This document shows, one piece after another, positions 1 to 6,792 of a DNA stretch of 23,985 nucleotides (the first letter of the stretch is position 1; every line of letters starts with the position of its first letter). The DNA comes from an uncultured Sphingosinicella sp. (GTDB taxonomy: Bacteria > Pseudomonadota > Alphaproteobacteria > Sphingomonadales > Sphingomonadaceae), in assembly GCA_946886275.1 (NCBI GenBank), contig CAMPIH010000014.1, positions 1 through 23,985 on the forward strand, in the 5' to 3' direction. Under the pieces are notes generated by a model. That model ran no database searches. It was given only the letters and a program-made list of their open reading frames with translations, and had not been told where the DNA came from. The position numbers and the translations under genes are program-made.

Positions 1-537
1 GGCGAACCAGATATCGGGGTTGGGAACGTCCGGCAGCCAGTGGCGAAGCCTGAAGAAGGCCGGCCAAAGCACCTGGACCGTCGCCAGCATGACCAGCCGC
101 TTGTGCCAGTCGGGCCTGCGGCGCGCGGCGACGGCCGCGACGACGAGCGACAGAAAGAGGCTCAATCCGGTGAAGGTCCCGGCAAGGCTGGAGGTCGCCT
201 CGGTGCCGAGCTCCGGAAGGTCTCGTTGCGCCGCCCAGACCGCGGTGGCGATGCCGCTTGCCCAGACCAGGAGAGCGAGCGGGAAGAGAAAAGGACCGAC
301 GGATCGGTGAAGCGGCGTTCGCCGCCCTCTCACCAGCGACGCCTGGGCTATGAACAGCAGGATCCAGCCCAGCGCGGAGGCGCCATGAACATGGACGAAC
401 CATGGTGCAGAGAAGAGGCCGCGGGCCATGGGCATCACATAGGTGACGCCGAAGCCCAGCGCGACGACGAGCAGACCGACGAGCCCGAAGCCGACATAGA
501 AGGGAGTCGCCCGATCCCGCGCCCACGCATTCGCCAT
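1..537 (-). CDS. Hypothetical multi-pass membrane protein, C-terminus cut by window edge
   Basis: The minus strand stays open for 179 codons from an ATG at 537 to the left edge, so the protein is incomplete. The translation begins MANAWARDRATPFYVGFGL and contains at least four hydrophobic segments (about residues 13-34, 47-68, 80-100 and 116-140). Conserved-looking polar residues sit near membrane boundaries: a WFVHVHG stretch near residue 46, a TPLHR stretch near residue 74 and DWHKR near residue 144. Histidines in this arrangement recall uncharacterised cytochrome-b561/DUF2306-like membrane proteins, but that is only an impression. A G-rich stretch ahead of the ATG may serve as ribosome binding site. 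It is divergent from the PH-domain gene, so the 538-666 gap should hold promoters in both directions. I do not recognise a specific function. Confidence 0.72.
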   Translation of the reverse strand, partial: MANAWARDRATPFYVGFGLVGLLVVALGFGVTYVMPMARGLFSAPWFVHVHGASALGWILLFIAQASLVRGRRTPLHRSVGPFLFPLALLVWASGIATAVWAAQRDLPELGTEATSSLAGTFTGLSLFLSLVVAAVAARRRPDWHKRLVMLATVQVLWPAFFRLRHWLPDVPNPDIWFA

Positions 538-666
538 TGCCGACCCCCCGCTTCGAGAGCGTATCAGTGCCGCCCGGAGGAGCAAGGCGTCTCCTTCGCT
601 CACACGCGAGCCGGCTTCCATTCGCCGGCGCAAATGCTAGCGTCGCAGCTTCAGAAGGGGGACGCC

Positions 667-1182
667 ATGACCGAAGAGCCGATCGACAGCTTCCGATCCT
701 CGACGCTGGGCTGGCTGAGAGGGACTCTCGCCGGCTGGGGGACCATCCTCCTCATCATCGGCGGCATCGTCCTGAGCCTGCTATTGCCGGCCGGCGAAGT
801 GGGACCCTGGCCACTCCTCCTCAGCGTCCTTGGCCTCGTCATCCTGCTCGTGAAATGGGTCCAGAACCTGCTCGCCAGGTTCGAGATCACCGAGGAGCGG
901 CTGGTGATCAGGCGCGGGATCCTGTTCAAGAGCATCGACGAGATCGAGCTCTATCGTATCAAGGACGTGCGGATAGATTTCACCCTCATCAACCAGGTGG
1001 CCGGGATCGGAACGCTCCGGGTCAGCTCCAGCGACGAGACGACCCGCGAAGGCGATCTCGTCATGCGCCACGTGGAAAGGGCGCAGTCGCGGCGCGAGCA
1101 GCTTAGGCGACTCGTCGACACCGCCCGGCAGAAGCGCCAGGTCCGCGAGATCGACATGGTCCACGAGGATTACAATTTGTGA
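667..1182 (+). CDS. Bacterial PH-domain (bPH2-like) membrane protein
   Basis: This is a 171-residue protein starting MTEEPIDSFRSS. The same frame is open further upstream, but the ATG at 667 is preferred because an AGAAGGGGG ribosome binding site precedes it and the upstream codons are antisense to the membrane protein. Two adjacent hydrophobic helices (about residues 20-41 and 47-66) form a membrane hairpin. They are followed by a basic, beta-rich domain (about 70-150) reading FEITEERLVIRRGIL and then IDEIELYRIKDVRID. That is the layout of YdbS/bPH2 proteins: two transmembrane segments, then a PH-like fold that begins by converting from the membrane frame and carries an E-L-x-R-I-x-D-V strand. 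The domain should face the cytoplasm. Function in this family is poorly defined. It is monocistronic here and ends 15 bp from the convergent serine hydrolase. Confidence 0.82.
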   Translation: MTEEPIDSFRSSTLGWLRGTLAGWGTILLIIGGIVLSLLLPAGEVGPWPLLLSVLGLVILLVKWVQNLLARFEITEERLVIRRGILFKSIDEIELYRIKDVRIDFTLINQVAGIGTLRVSSSDETTREGDLVMRHVERAQSRREQLRRLVDTARQKRQVREIDMVHEDYNL

Positions 1183-1197
1183 GCGCCGACTGAGCGA

Positions 1198-2385
1198 TCA
1201 GCGGCCGAGCCGCCTCGCCAGCCATTCCTCGATCCGACGATAGGCGCTTCGGCCGCGCGGCGGATCGTCGCCATTGCCGGTCGCGAAAAAAGCGATGCCC
1301 TCGCCGCTCCCGGTGTCGATCCATAGCCCGGAACGAAGCCCATAAGCGTCGCCGGCATGGCCGACGACTTCCCGTCCGGTGCCGAACAGGTCGTCGTTGC
1401 AGCCCGGCCATCGGACCGGGAGCTGCTGAACCGCCAGGCCATAAGCGCAATAGAAGCCGCCTTCCGTCTCGCCATTGTCGCCGTCGAACCGCCAGTGCGG
1501 CGTGAACATCTCGCGAAGGCTCGAATAGGACAGGAAGCGCCGACCGCCATGCCAGCCGCCGTTGAGGACGAGGCGGCCGACCGTCGCGAGGTCGCGGACC
1601 GAAATTCGAAGTCCGCCCTGGGGCGAGAAGAGGGCGCCGTTCTCGCCCGGCCGGTAAAGGTCGAGATCGCAGGCGACGCCTTCGGGGGCCAGCACCGGGC
1701 AATCCGGGCGGCGGCCGCCGAGATCGTCGCGGACGACGCTGCCGTCAGGCGCATAGAGAATCGCCGCCCGAGCCACTGCCGAATCGCTGCAGGTCGTCCA
1801 GTTGAAGCAGGCGTCGAGCCCGAGCGGCTCGAGCACCAGGCCGGCCATCAGACGATCGAAGCGCTCGCCGGTCGCCCGCTCCATCACCGAGGCGACCACC
1901 GGGAAGTTGAGATTGGCGTAGCGAAAATGGGCGCCCGGCGGATGTTCGGAATCGAAGGCGGCCGGATCGGCCAGCGCCTGCCGAAGAGTGCGACCGAGCG
2001 GAACGGCATAGTCGACGTCGTCCTTCAGCGACGATCGGTGCGACAACAGCAGGCGAAGCGTGATCGGCCGGTCGGGGAAAGCGGGATTGCGGAGCGGCCA
2101 GCCGAGCCATTCGGAAACGTCCTGGTCGAGATCAAGCCGGCCCTGCTCGACGAGTCGCATCACGCCCAGAGCCACGACCAGCTTCGAGATCGAGGCGATC
2201 CGGACCGGATCGTCGATCGTCAGCGTCCGCCCCCGCGCCCGATCGGCGAGGCCGGAAGCGCCGCTGGCGGTCACGCCGTCCCGATCGAACGTCGCCCAGG
2301 CATAAGGCACGTCCGCCGGCGGCGGCGAAATCGTCGCGCAGCCCGCCAAGGCGAGCGCGGCGAAAACGGTGAGAAATCTGGTCAC
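1198..2385 (-). CDS. Lipoprotein serine hydrolase, class C beta-lactamase / DD-peptidase-like family
   Basis: This 395-residue protein starts at a GTG and opens with a lipoprotein signal ending in LALAGC (lipidated Cys16), so it should be anchored in the periplasm. The catalytic signature of serine beta-lactamase-like enzymes is complete: S65-I-S-K68 (nucleophile and general base), the Y156-A-N158 tyrosine motif, and H343-A-G345 in place of the K-T-G triad. H-x-G at the third site is usual for esterase/amidase-type members and not for true AmpC enzymes, so a cell-wall peptidase or esterase role is more likely than beta-lactam resistance. Six further cysteines (193, 199, 229, 239, 313, 329) could form disulfides in the periplasm. 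Substrate is unknown. The ribosome binding site is weak and lies inside the end of the palindromic repeat that precedes the gene. Confidence 0.88.
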   Translation of the reverse strand: MTRFLTVFAALALAGCATISPPPADVPYAWATFDRDGVTASGASGLADRARGRTLTIDDPVRIASISKLVVALGVMRLVEQGRLDLDQDVSEWLGWPLRNPAFPDRPITLRLLLSHRSSLKDDVDYAVPLGRTLRQALADPAAFDSEHPPGAHFRYANLNFPVVASVMERATGERFDRLMAGLVLEPLGLDACFNWTTCSDSAVARAAILYAPDGSVVRDDLGGRRPDCPVLAPEGVACDLDLYRPGENGALFSPQGGLRISVRDLATVGRLVLNGGWHGGRRFLSYSSLREMFTPHWRFDGDNGETEGGFYCAYGLAVQQLPVRWPGCNDDLFGTGREVVGHAGDAYGLRSGLWIDTGSGEGIAFFATGNGDDPPRGRSAYRRIEEWLARRLGR

Positions 2386-2393
2386 CGCTTCAT

Positions 2394-2423
2394 CGTCATT
2401 CCTGCGGAAGCAGGAATCCAGCT
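2394..2423. repeat. Palindromic intergenic repeat (REP / dRS3-like)
   Basis: Two perfect 8-bp arms, ATTCCTGC (2398-2405) and GCAGGAAT (2410-2417), enclose a GGAA tetraloop. The flanks TCGTC and CCAGC match the usual surroundings of the ATTCCCGC...GCGGGAAT palindromes dispersed in many proteobacterial genomes, including Neisseria dRS3. It lies between grpE and the serine hydrolase on the transcribed strand and could fold in RNA as a weak terminator or stabilising hairpin, though no T-tract follows. I see only one copy in this window, so dispersal in the genome is inferred from the family. Confidence 0.65.
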
Positions 2424-2458
2424 TTTTCTTGTGCTGGTGGAATCGCCACCTTCCGACC

Positions 2459-3022
2459 CTAATCGGCCTTCTTGGCGACTCCGACGAGAGCCGGGCGGAG
2501 CAGGCGGTCCTTGATCGTGTAGCCCGACTGCATTTCGTGGACGATCGTCCCCGGCTCCTCGTCGCTGGCCATTTCGACCATCGCCTGGTGGCGGTTGGGA
2601 TCGAGCTTCTGGCCCATCGCCTCGATCTTGCTGATGCCGTGGCGCTGGAAGGCGTTGTCGAGCTCGCGGCCGGTAACCTCGATCCCGGCGACGAGGCCCT
2701 TCAGACGCTCGTCCTCGCGAAGCTCGGCCGGGATCGCGGCGAGCGCCCGCTCGAGATTGTCCTTCACCGACAGCATGTCGCGGGCGAACGCGGTGGCAGC
2801 ATAATTGGCCGCATTGACCTTTTCCTGCTCGAGCCGGCGGCGGACGTTCTGGGTCTCGGCCTGGGCATAGAGGACGTGCTGGCGCACCTCCTCGAGCTCC
2901 TTCTCCAGCTCTCCGAGCCGGTCGAGATTGAGCTCGCCGCCAAATTCCTCCTCGGCGCCGGCCTCGGCTCCCGCGTCTTCGTTCTGGATCGGGTCTTCGA
3001 CGTTCTGATCTTCTTCGTTCAT
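2459..3022 (-). CDS. grpE: GrpE, nucleotide exchange factor of DnaK
   Basis: GrpE releases ADP from the DnaK chaperone and so resets the Hsp70 cycle in the cytoplasm. The 187-residue protein has an acidic, disordered N-terminus (about 1-35), a long coiled-coil helix (about 35-95, with the dimerising LGELEKELEEVRQHVLYAQAE stretch in its first half) and the C-terminal beta domain. The GrpE signature region includes VKDNLERAL, then HGISKIEAMGQKLDPNRHQAM, and finally the GYTIKDRLLRPALVGVAK ending. Length and order are normal. Its ATG overlaps the hrcA stop by four bases (ATGA), so translation is coupled and both are transcribed from the hrcA promoter. It is followed by the palindromic repeat at 2394-2423. 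Confidence 0.98.
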   Translation of the reverse strand: MNEEDQNVEDPIQNEDAGAEAGAEEEFGGELNLDRLGELEKELEEVRQHVLYAQAETQNVRRRLEQEKVNAANYAATAFARDMLSVKDNLERALAAIPAELREDERLKGLVAGIEVTGRELDNAFQRHGISKIEAMGQKLDPNRHQAMVEMASDEEPGTIVHEMQSGYTIKDRLLRPALVGVAKKAD

Positions 3023-4062
3023 GCCAATAATCTCGACAATGCCTTTGCAGTGAAATCCACCATGGGAACCACCCGCGCATAGTTCAACCGGGTGGGGCCG
3101 ATGACTCCGACGACTCCGACGACCTTGCCGTCGCCGCCGCGATAGGGCGCCGCGATAACGGACGAGCCTGACAACGCAAACAGCTCATTCTCCGATCCGA
3201 TGAAGATCTTCATCGCCGCTCCGGCGCGGGCGCGGTCGAGCAGACGGGCAATCTCCTCCTTGCCCTCGAGCTCGTCGAGAAGCTGGCGGACCCGGTCGAG
3301 ATCGGCGGCGGCGCTCTCGTCGATGAGATTGGCCTGGCCACGGACGATCAGCACCGGTCGGCGCGTTCCGTCCTGCGACCAGATCGCCAGGCCCCGGGCG
3401 ACCAGCTCCTGAGCCGCCCGGTCGAGCTCCGCGCGGCCCGCCTTGAGCTCGGCGTCGAGCCGGGCCTGGGCCTCGCGCATCGTCAGGCCGGCGAGCCGGG
3501 CGCTGACATAATTGCCGACCTCGTTGAGCATCGACGGGGTCACTCCAAGCGGGATGTCCACCACCCTGTTCTCGACGCTTCCGTCGCTTCCGACGACCAC
3601 CGCCACCGCCTGGCTCGGCGACAGCGGCACGAAGGCGAGCTGGCGAAGCACCGGCTCCTCCTTCGGGACGAGGACGATGCCGGCGCAGGCCGACAGCCCC
3701 GACAAGGCGGCGGTCGCGTTGCTGATCGCTTCCTCGATCGGCCCGCCACGATCGAGCAAGGCCTCGATCGCCGCGCGATCCTCGGGCCGCGGCTGGGCGA
3801 CCTGCATGATCCCGTCGACGAACAGGCGAAGGCCGCTCTCGGTCGGGATCCGGCCCGCCGAAGTGTGCGGCGCCGCGAGCAGCCCCGATTCCTCGAGATC
3901 CTGCATGACGTTGCGGATCGAGGCCGGCGACAGGTTGAGCGGCGAGGATCGCGAGATGGTCCGCGAGCCGACCGGGGTGCCGGAATCGAGATAGGCTTCG
4001 ACGACCAGCCGGAAGACGTTCCGGGCGCGATCGCTCATCTCTCCTATCGAATGGCTCGCCAT
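3019..4062 (-). CDS. hrcA: HrcA, heat-inducible transcription repressor
   Basis: HrcA represses chaperone genes by binding the CIRCE inverted repeat, and its activity depends on GroEL. The 347-residue protein has the N-terminal winged-helix region (about 10-80: [19 protein letters not shown], then GSRTISR and the [18 protein letters not shown] helix), the [19 protein letters not shown] segment, a central insert, and the C-terminal GAF-like domain ending in [20 protein letters not shown] chose the first ATG (4062) because relatives usually have several residues before the SDRAR motif. It has no Shine-Dalgarno, whereas an internal ATG at 4038 has AGGAGAG directly upstream, so that alternative is open. 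No CIRCE (TTAGCACTC-N9-GAGTGCTAA) is visible upstream, so self-repression is not evident. Confidence 0.97.
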   Translation of the reverse strand: MASHSIGEMSDRARNVFRLVVEAYLDSGTPVGSRTISRSSPLNLSPASIRNVMQDLEESGLLAAPHTSAGRIPTESGLRLFVDGIMQVAQPRPEDRAAIEALLDRGGPIEEAISNATAALSGLSACAGIVLVPKEEPVLRQLAFVPLSPSQAVAVVVGSDGSVENRVVDIPLGVTPSMLNEVGNYVSARLAGLTMREAQARLDAELKAGRAELDRAAQELVARGLAIWSQDGTRRPVLIVRGQANLIDESAAADLDRVRQLLDELEGKEEIARLLDRARAGAAMKIFIGSENELFALSGSSVIAAPYRGGDGKVVGVVGVIGPTRLNYARVVPMVDFTAKALSRLLA

Positions 4063-4068
4063 GGCGAT

Positions 4069-4097
4069 GATGTAGTCGGCATGGCCGCCGCGCTCAA
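4069..4097 (-). promoter_or_regulatory. Candidate sigma-70-type promoter for hrcA-grpE
   Basis: Read on the minus strand this is TTGAGC (4097-4092), a 17-bp spacer, then TACATC (4074-4069). The -10 region ACTACATC matches seven of eight positions of the Caulobacter housekeeping -10 GCTANAWC. A start of transcription six to seven bases downstream would fall at or next to the A of the 4062 ATG, implying a leaderless message or, with the 4038 start, a leader of about 24 nt. Confidence 0.45.
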
Positions 4098-4107
4098 TCG
4101 CCGCCGG

Positions 4108-4135
4108 TGGACGGGCGCGGCGGCTCTGGCTAAGG
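4108..4135 (+). promoter_or_regulatory. Candidate promoter for rph-rdgB-hemW
   Basis: TGGACG (4108-4113), a 16-bp spacer and CTAAGG (4130-4135), within a GCTAAGGC octamer that resembles the Caulobacter -10 GCTANAWC. It sits about 24 bp ahead of the rph ATG and about 10 bp from the -35 of the divergent hrcA promoter. The same spacing and -10 hexamer recur ahead of gshB. Confidence 0.4.
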
Positions 4136-4158
4136 CGCTCGCCACAAGGAGAAAAACA

Positions 4159-4875
4159 ATGCGCCCTTCAGGCCGCGCCCCCGATCAGATGCGGACGATC
4201 GTCATGGAGCCGGGCTTCACCCGCCACGCCGAAGGGAGCTGCCTGGTCAGCTTCGGCGACACGCGGGTGCTCTGCACCGCTTCGGTCGAAAGCTCCCTCC
4301 CCTCCTGGCTGAGAGGCAAGGGCCGGGGCTGGGTGACCGCCGAATATGGAATGCTTCCGCGCGCCACCCATACGAGAGGCCGCCGCGAAGCGGCCGGCGG
4401 CAAGCAATCGGGCCGGACCCAGGAGATCCAGCGCCTGATCGGACGTTCGCTTCGCGCCACGATCGACATGGAGGCTCTCGGCGAACGGCAGCTGACCCTG
4501 GATTGCGACGTCATCCAGGCCGATGGCGGGACCAGGACCGCGGCCATTTCCGGCGCCTGGGTCGCGCTCCGGATCGCGATCGACCGGCTGATGGAGCAGA
4601 ATCTCATCGAGCGCGATCCGATCCGCCAGAAGGTCGCGGCGGTGAGCTGCGGATTCCACGGCGGAACGCCGGTGCTCGACCTGGATTATGCCGAGGACAG
4701 CTCGGCCGGCTGCGACGGCAATTTCGTGCTGACCGGAGACGGCAAGCTCGTCGAGGCGCAGATCACTGCCGAGGGCGAATGTTTCGACGAGGAAGGCCTG
4801 CTCCGGCTGCTTCGGCTGGCGCGGATCGGCTGCGCCGAGATCTTCGCCGCCCAGGACCGGGCGACGGGAAGATGA
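4159..4875 (+). CDS. rph: Ribonuclease PH (tRNA 3'-end processing)
   Basis: RNase PH trims the 3' extensions of tRNA precursors using inorganic phosphate and also takes part in RNA decay. The 238-residue protein starts at an ATG with an AAGGAG ribosome binding site seven bases upstream; the longer open frame is antisense to hrcA. Recognisable blocks are [81 protein letters not shown] and [18 protein letters not shown], including the phosphate-binding arginine block and catalytic acidic residues of the LDLDYxED strand. Length matches the family. It starts the plus-strand operon, with rdgB about 30 nt further on, and is divergent from hrcA. Confidence 0.98.
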   Translation: MRPSGRAPDQMRTIVMEPGFTRHAEGSCLVSFGDTRVLCTASVESSLPSWLRGKGRGWVTAEYGMLPRATHTRGRREAAGGKQSGRTQEIQRLIGRSLRATIDMEALGERQLTLDCDVIQADGGTRTAAISGAWVALRIAIDRLMEQNLIERDPIRQKVAAVSCGFHGGTPVLDLDYAEDSSAGCDGNFVLTGDGKLVEAQITAEGECFDEEGLLRLLRLARIGCAEIFAAQDRATGR

Positions 4876-4906
4876 CGTGCGGCGGGATGATGAAGAAAGG
4901 CTCATG

Positions 4907-5566
4907 ATGCGAAGGCTCGAACCGGGGCGGATCGTCATCGCCAGCCATAATCAGGGCAAGGTGAGGGAGATTGCCGAGCTGCTCGGTCCCTATGGGGTCG
5001 AGCCGGTCTCCGCCGCCGAGCTCGGCCTGCCCGAGCCCGACGAGATCGGCGCCACCTTCATCGACAATGCCGATTTGAAGGCTCGAGCCGCCGCCGACCT
5101 GACCGGCCTTCCCGCGCTTGCCGACGATAGCGGCCTGTGCGTCGAGGCGCTCGGCGATCGTCCGGGGATCTTCTCGGCCCGCTGGGCGCTTGCCGGCGAT
5201 CCGCGGGTTCCGCCCGAAGGCGGGCCCGGAGAGGTCGAAGGGGAGCGCGATTTCGGCCTGGCGATGCGCCGGGTCCAGGAATCGCTCGAGGCCGCCGGTC
5301 CCGACGCGAGCCGGAACGCCCACTTCGTCTGCGCTTTGGCCCTGTGCTGGCCGGACGGCCACAGCGAATGGTTCGAAGGCCGGGTCGACGGAACGCTCGT
5401 CTGGCCGCCGCGCGGAGACCGCGGCTTCGGCTATGATCCGATGTTCGTGCCGGCGGGCCGCGACCTGACCTTCGGCGAGATGGATCCGGCCGAGAAGCAT
5501 GTGATCAGCCACCGCGCCGACGCCTTCCGCAAACTGGTCGACGCCCTCCTCCCGACATCGGCCTGA
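4907..5566 (+). CDS. rdgB: RdgB/HAM1, non-canonical purine NTP pyrophosphatase (ITPase/XTPase)
   Basis: The enzyme hydrolyses dITP, ITP and XTP to monophosphates, keeping deaminated purines out of DNA and RNA. Family blocks are all present: [14 protein letters not shown] (substrate-binding SHNxGK), [28 protein letters not shown] (catalytic acidic DDSGL), PGIFSARWA and the C-terminal GYDPMFVP...[19 protein letters not shown]. Start choice: ATG at 4907 has AAAGG six bases upstream; the ATG at 4904 and a GTG at 4877 are in the same frame and cannot be excluded, adding one or ten residues. Length (219 residues with this start) is slightly above the E. coli protein, as in other sphingomonads, because of an insertion around [18 protein letters not shown]. 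hemW begins two bases after the stop. Confidence 0.96.
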   Translation: MRRLEPGRIVIASHNQGKVREIAELLGPYGVEPVSAAELGLPEPDEIGATFIDNADLKARAAADLTGLPALADDSGLCVEALGDRPGIFSARWALAGDPRVPPEGGPGEVEGERDFGLAMRRVQESLEAAGPDASRNAHFVCALALCWPDGHSEWFEGRVDGTLVWPPRGDRGFGYDPMFVPAGRDLTFGEMDPAEKHVISHRADAFRKLVDALLPTSA

Positions 5567-5568
5567 AC

Positions 5569-6792
5569 TTGCTTCAGGACCGAACTGAGCGAGGGGCCGG
5601 ACCGGCGGAGGAGTGGAGGCCCACCGGAATTCGGCAGGACTTAGCCGACGACGGGGCGCTCGCCCTTTACGTCCACTGGCCGTTCTGCGTTTCCAAATGC
5701 CCCTATTGCGACTTCAACAGCCATGTCCGGGAGTCGGTCGACCAGGATCTGTGGCGCGACTCGCTGCTTCGCGATCTCGCTCATGAAGCGGCAGCGACGA
5801 GCGGCCGAAGGCTGAATTCGATCTTCTTCGGCGGCGGAACGCCGTCGCTCATGCCGCCGGCGACGGTCGCTGCCCTGATCGAGGCGGCGGAAATGCATTG
5901 GGGATTCGCTCCAGGGATCGAGATCACGCTCGAGGCCAATCCCTCCTCGGTCGAGTCCGCTTGCTTCGCCGACCTCGCCTCGGCCGGGGTGAACCGGGTG
6001 TCGCTCGGCCTCCAGTCGCTCGACGATGAACAACTCCACTTTCTCGGCCGAGCCCATGACGTGGACGAGGGTTTGATGGCGCTGGGCACCGCCCAGTCCG
6101 CCTTCGGCCGGGTCAGCTTCGACCTCATCTATGCCTTGCCCGGTCAGTCCGCCGGGGCGTGGGAGAAGAGCCTGGCCGAAGCCCTGTCGTTCGGCACCGG
6201 CCACCTCTCGCTCTACCAGCTGACGATCGAGCCGGGGACTCGCTTCGCCGCCATGGCCGCTCGCGGCGAGCTCGCTCCCGCCGACCCGGACGAAAGCGCC
6301 ACGCTCTACGAGCTGACCCAGAAGATGACAGAGGCTGCGGGACTCCCGGCCTACGAAATCTCGAACCATGCCCGGCCGGGCGAGGAAAGCCGCCACAATC
6401 TCGCTTACTGGCGCTATCGTCCCTATGCCGGGATCGGGCCCGGGGCGCATGGCCGCCGCGGCTGCCACTCGACCCAGCGCCATCGAAAGCCGGAGAACTG
6501 GCTGTCGGCGCTGGCCCGCAACGGCCATGGAATCGTCGAGGAGAGCGAGATCCCGGCCCGGGACCGGGGGGTCGAGGCGCTGCTCATGGGGCTTCGGCTA
6601 GGCGAGGGCGTCGATCTGCCGCGGATCGCCGCGATCGCCGATCGGAACCCCGAGCAGCTGCTCGAATGGCGCTCGGTCGAACGGCTTGTGGATCAGGGGC
6701 TGATCGAGCTCGACGGCATGCGGCTTCGGATCACTCCGCGCGGAATGCTTCTGCTCGACGGGATCCTGGCCGAGATCGTCCGGGTCAGTTGA
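5569..6792 (+). CDS. hemW: HemW, radical SAM heme chaperone (CPO-III-like)
   Basis: HemW binds heme and a 4Fe-4S cluster and is thought to deliver heme to membrane enzymes; such proteins were long annotated as oxygen-independent coproporphyrinogen oxidase. The 407-residue product carries the radical-SAM C40-x3-C44-x2-C47 motif (CVSKCPYC), a GGGTPS motif at 88-93, the EANPSSV segment and a C-terminal HemN-type domain (about 310-400). The HWPFC start of the motif and the absence of the extra cysteine of true HemN favour HemW. The start is unusual: no ATG or GTG lies between the preceding in-frame stop (5434) and the radical-SAM motif, leaving TTG at 5569, two bases after the rdgB stop and inside a small inverted repeat. 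Translation is probably coupled to rdgB. Its last eight bases overlap the convergent LppC gene. Confidence 0.95.
   Translation: MLQDRTERGAGPAEEWRPTGIRQDLADDGALALYVHWPFCVSKCPYCDFNSHVRESVDQDLWRDSLLRDLAHEAAATSGRRLNSIFFGGGTPSLMPPATVAALIEAAEMHWGFAPGIEITLEANPSSVESACFADLASAGVNRVSLGLQSLDDEQLHFLGRAHDVDEGLMALGTAQSAFGRVSFDLIYALPGQSAGAWEKSLAEALSFGTGHLSLYQLTIEPGTRFAAMAARGELAPADPDESATLYELTQKMTEAAGLPAYEISNHARPGEESRHNLAYWRYRPYAGIGPGAHGRRGCHSTQRHRKPENWLSALARNGHGIVEESEIPARDRGVEALLMGLRLGEGVDLPRIAAIADRNPEQLLEWRSVERLVDQGLIELDGMRLRITPRGMLLLDGILAEIVRVS

Noticed and set aside
40..666. Long N-terminal extension of the PH-domain reading frame
   Set aside because: The extra codons are antisense to a membrane protein with a coherent hydrophobic pattern, are rich in Arg/Pro/Asp without domain character, and a good ribosome binding site marks the ATG at 667.
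1357..2514. 385-codon plus-strand frame opposite the serine hydrolase
   Set aside because: High-GC antisense shadow: the minus-strand product has the full catalytic motif set and a lipoprotein signal.
4063..4158. CIRCE operator between hrcA and rph
   Set aside because: No TTAGCACTC or GAGTGCTAA-like arms with a nine-base spacer are present; the closest string, GCGCCTTAGCC, has no partner.
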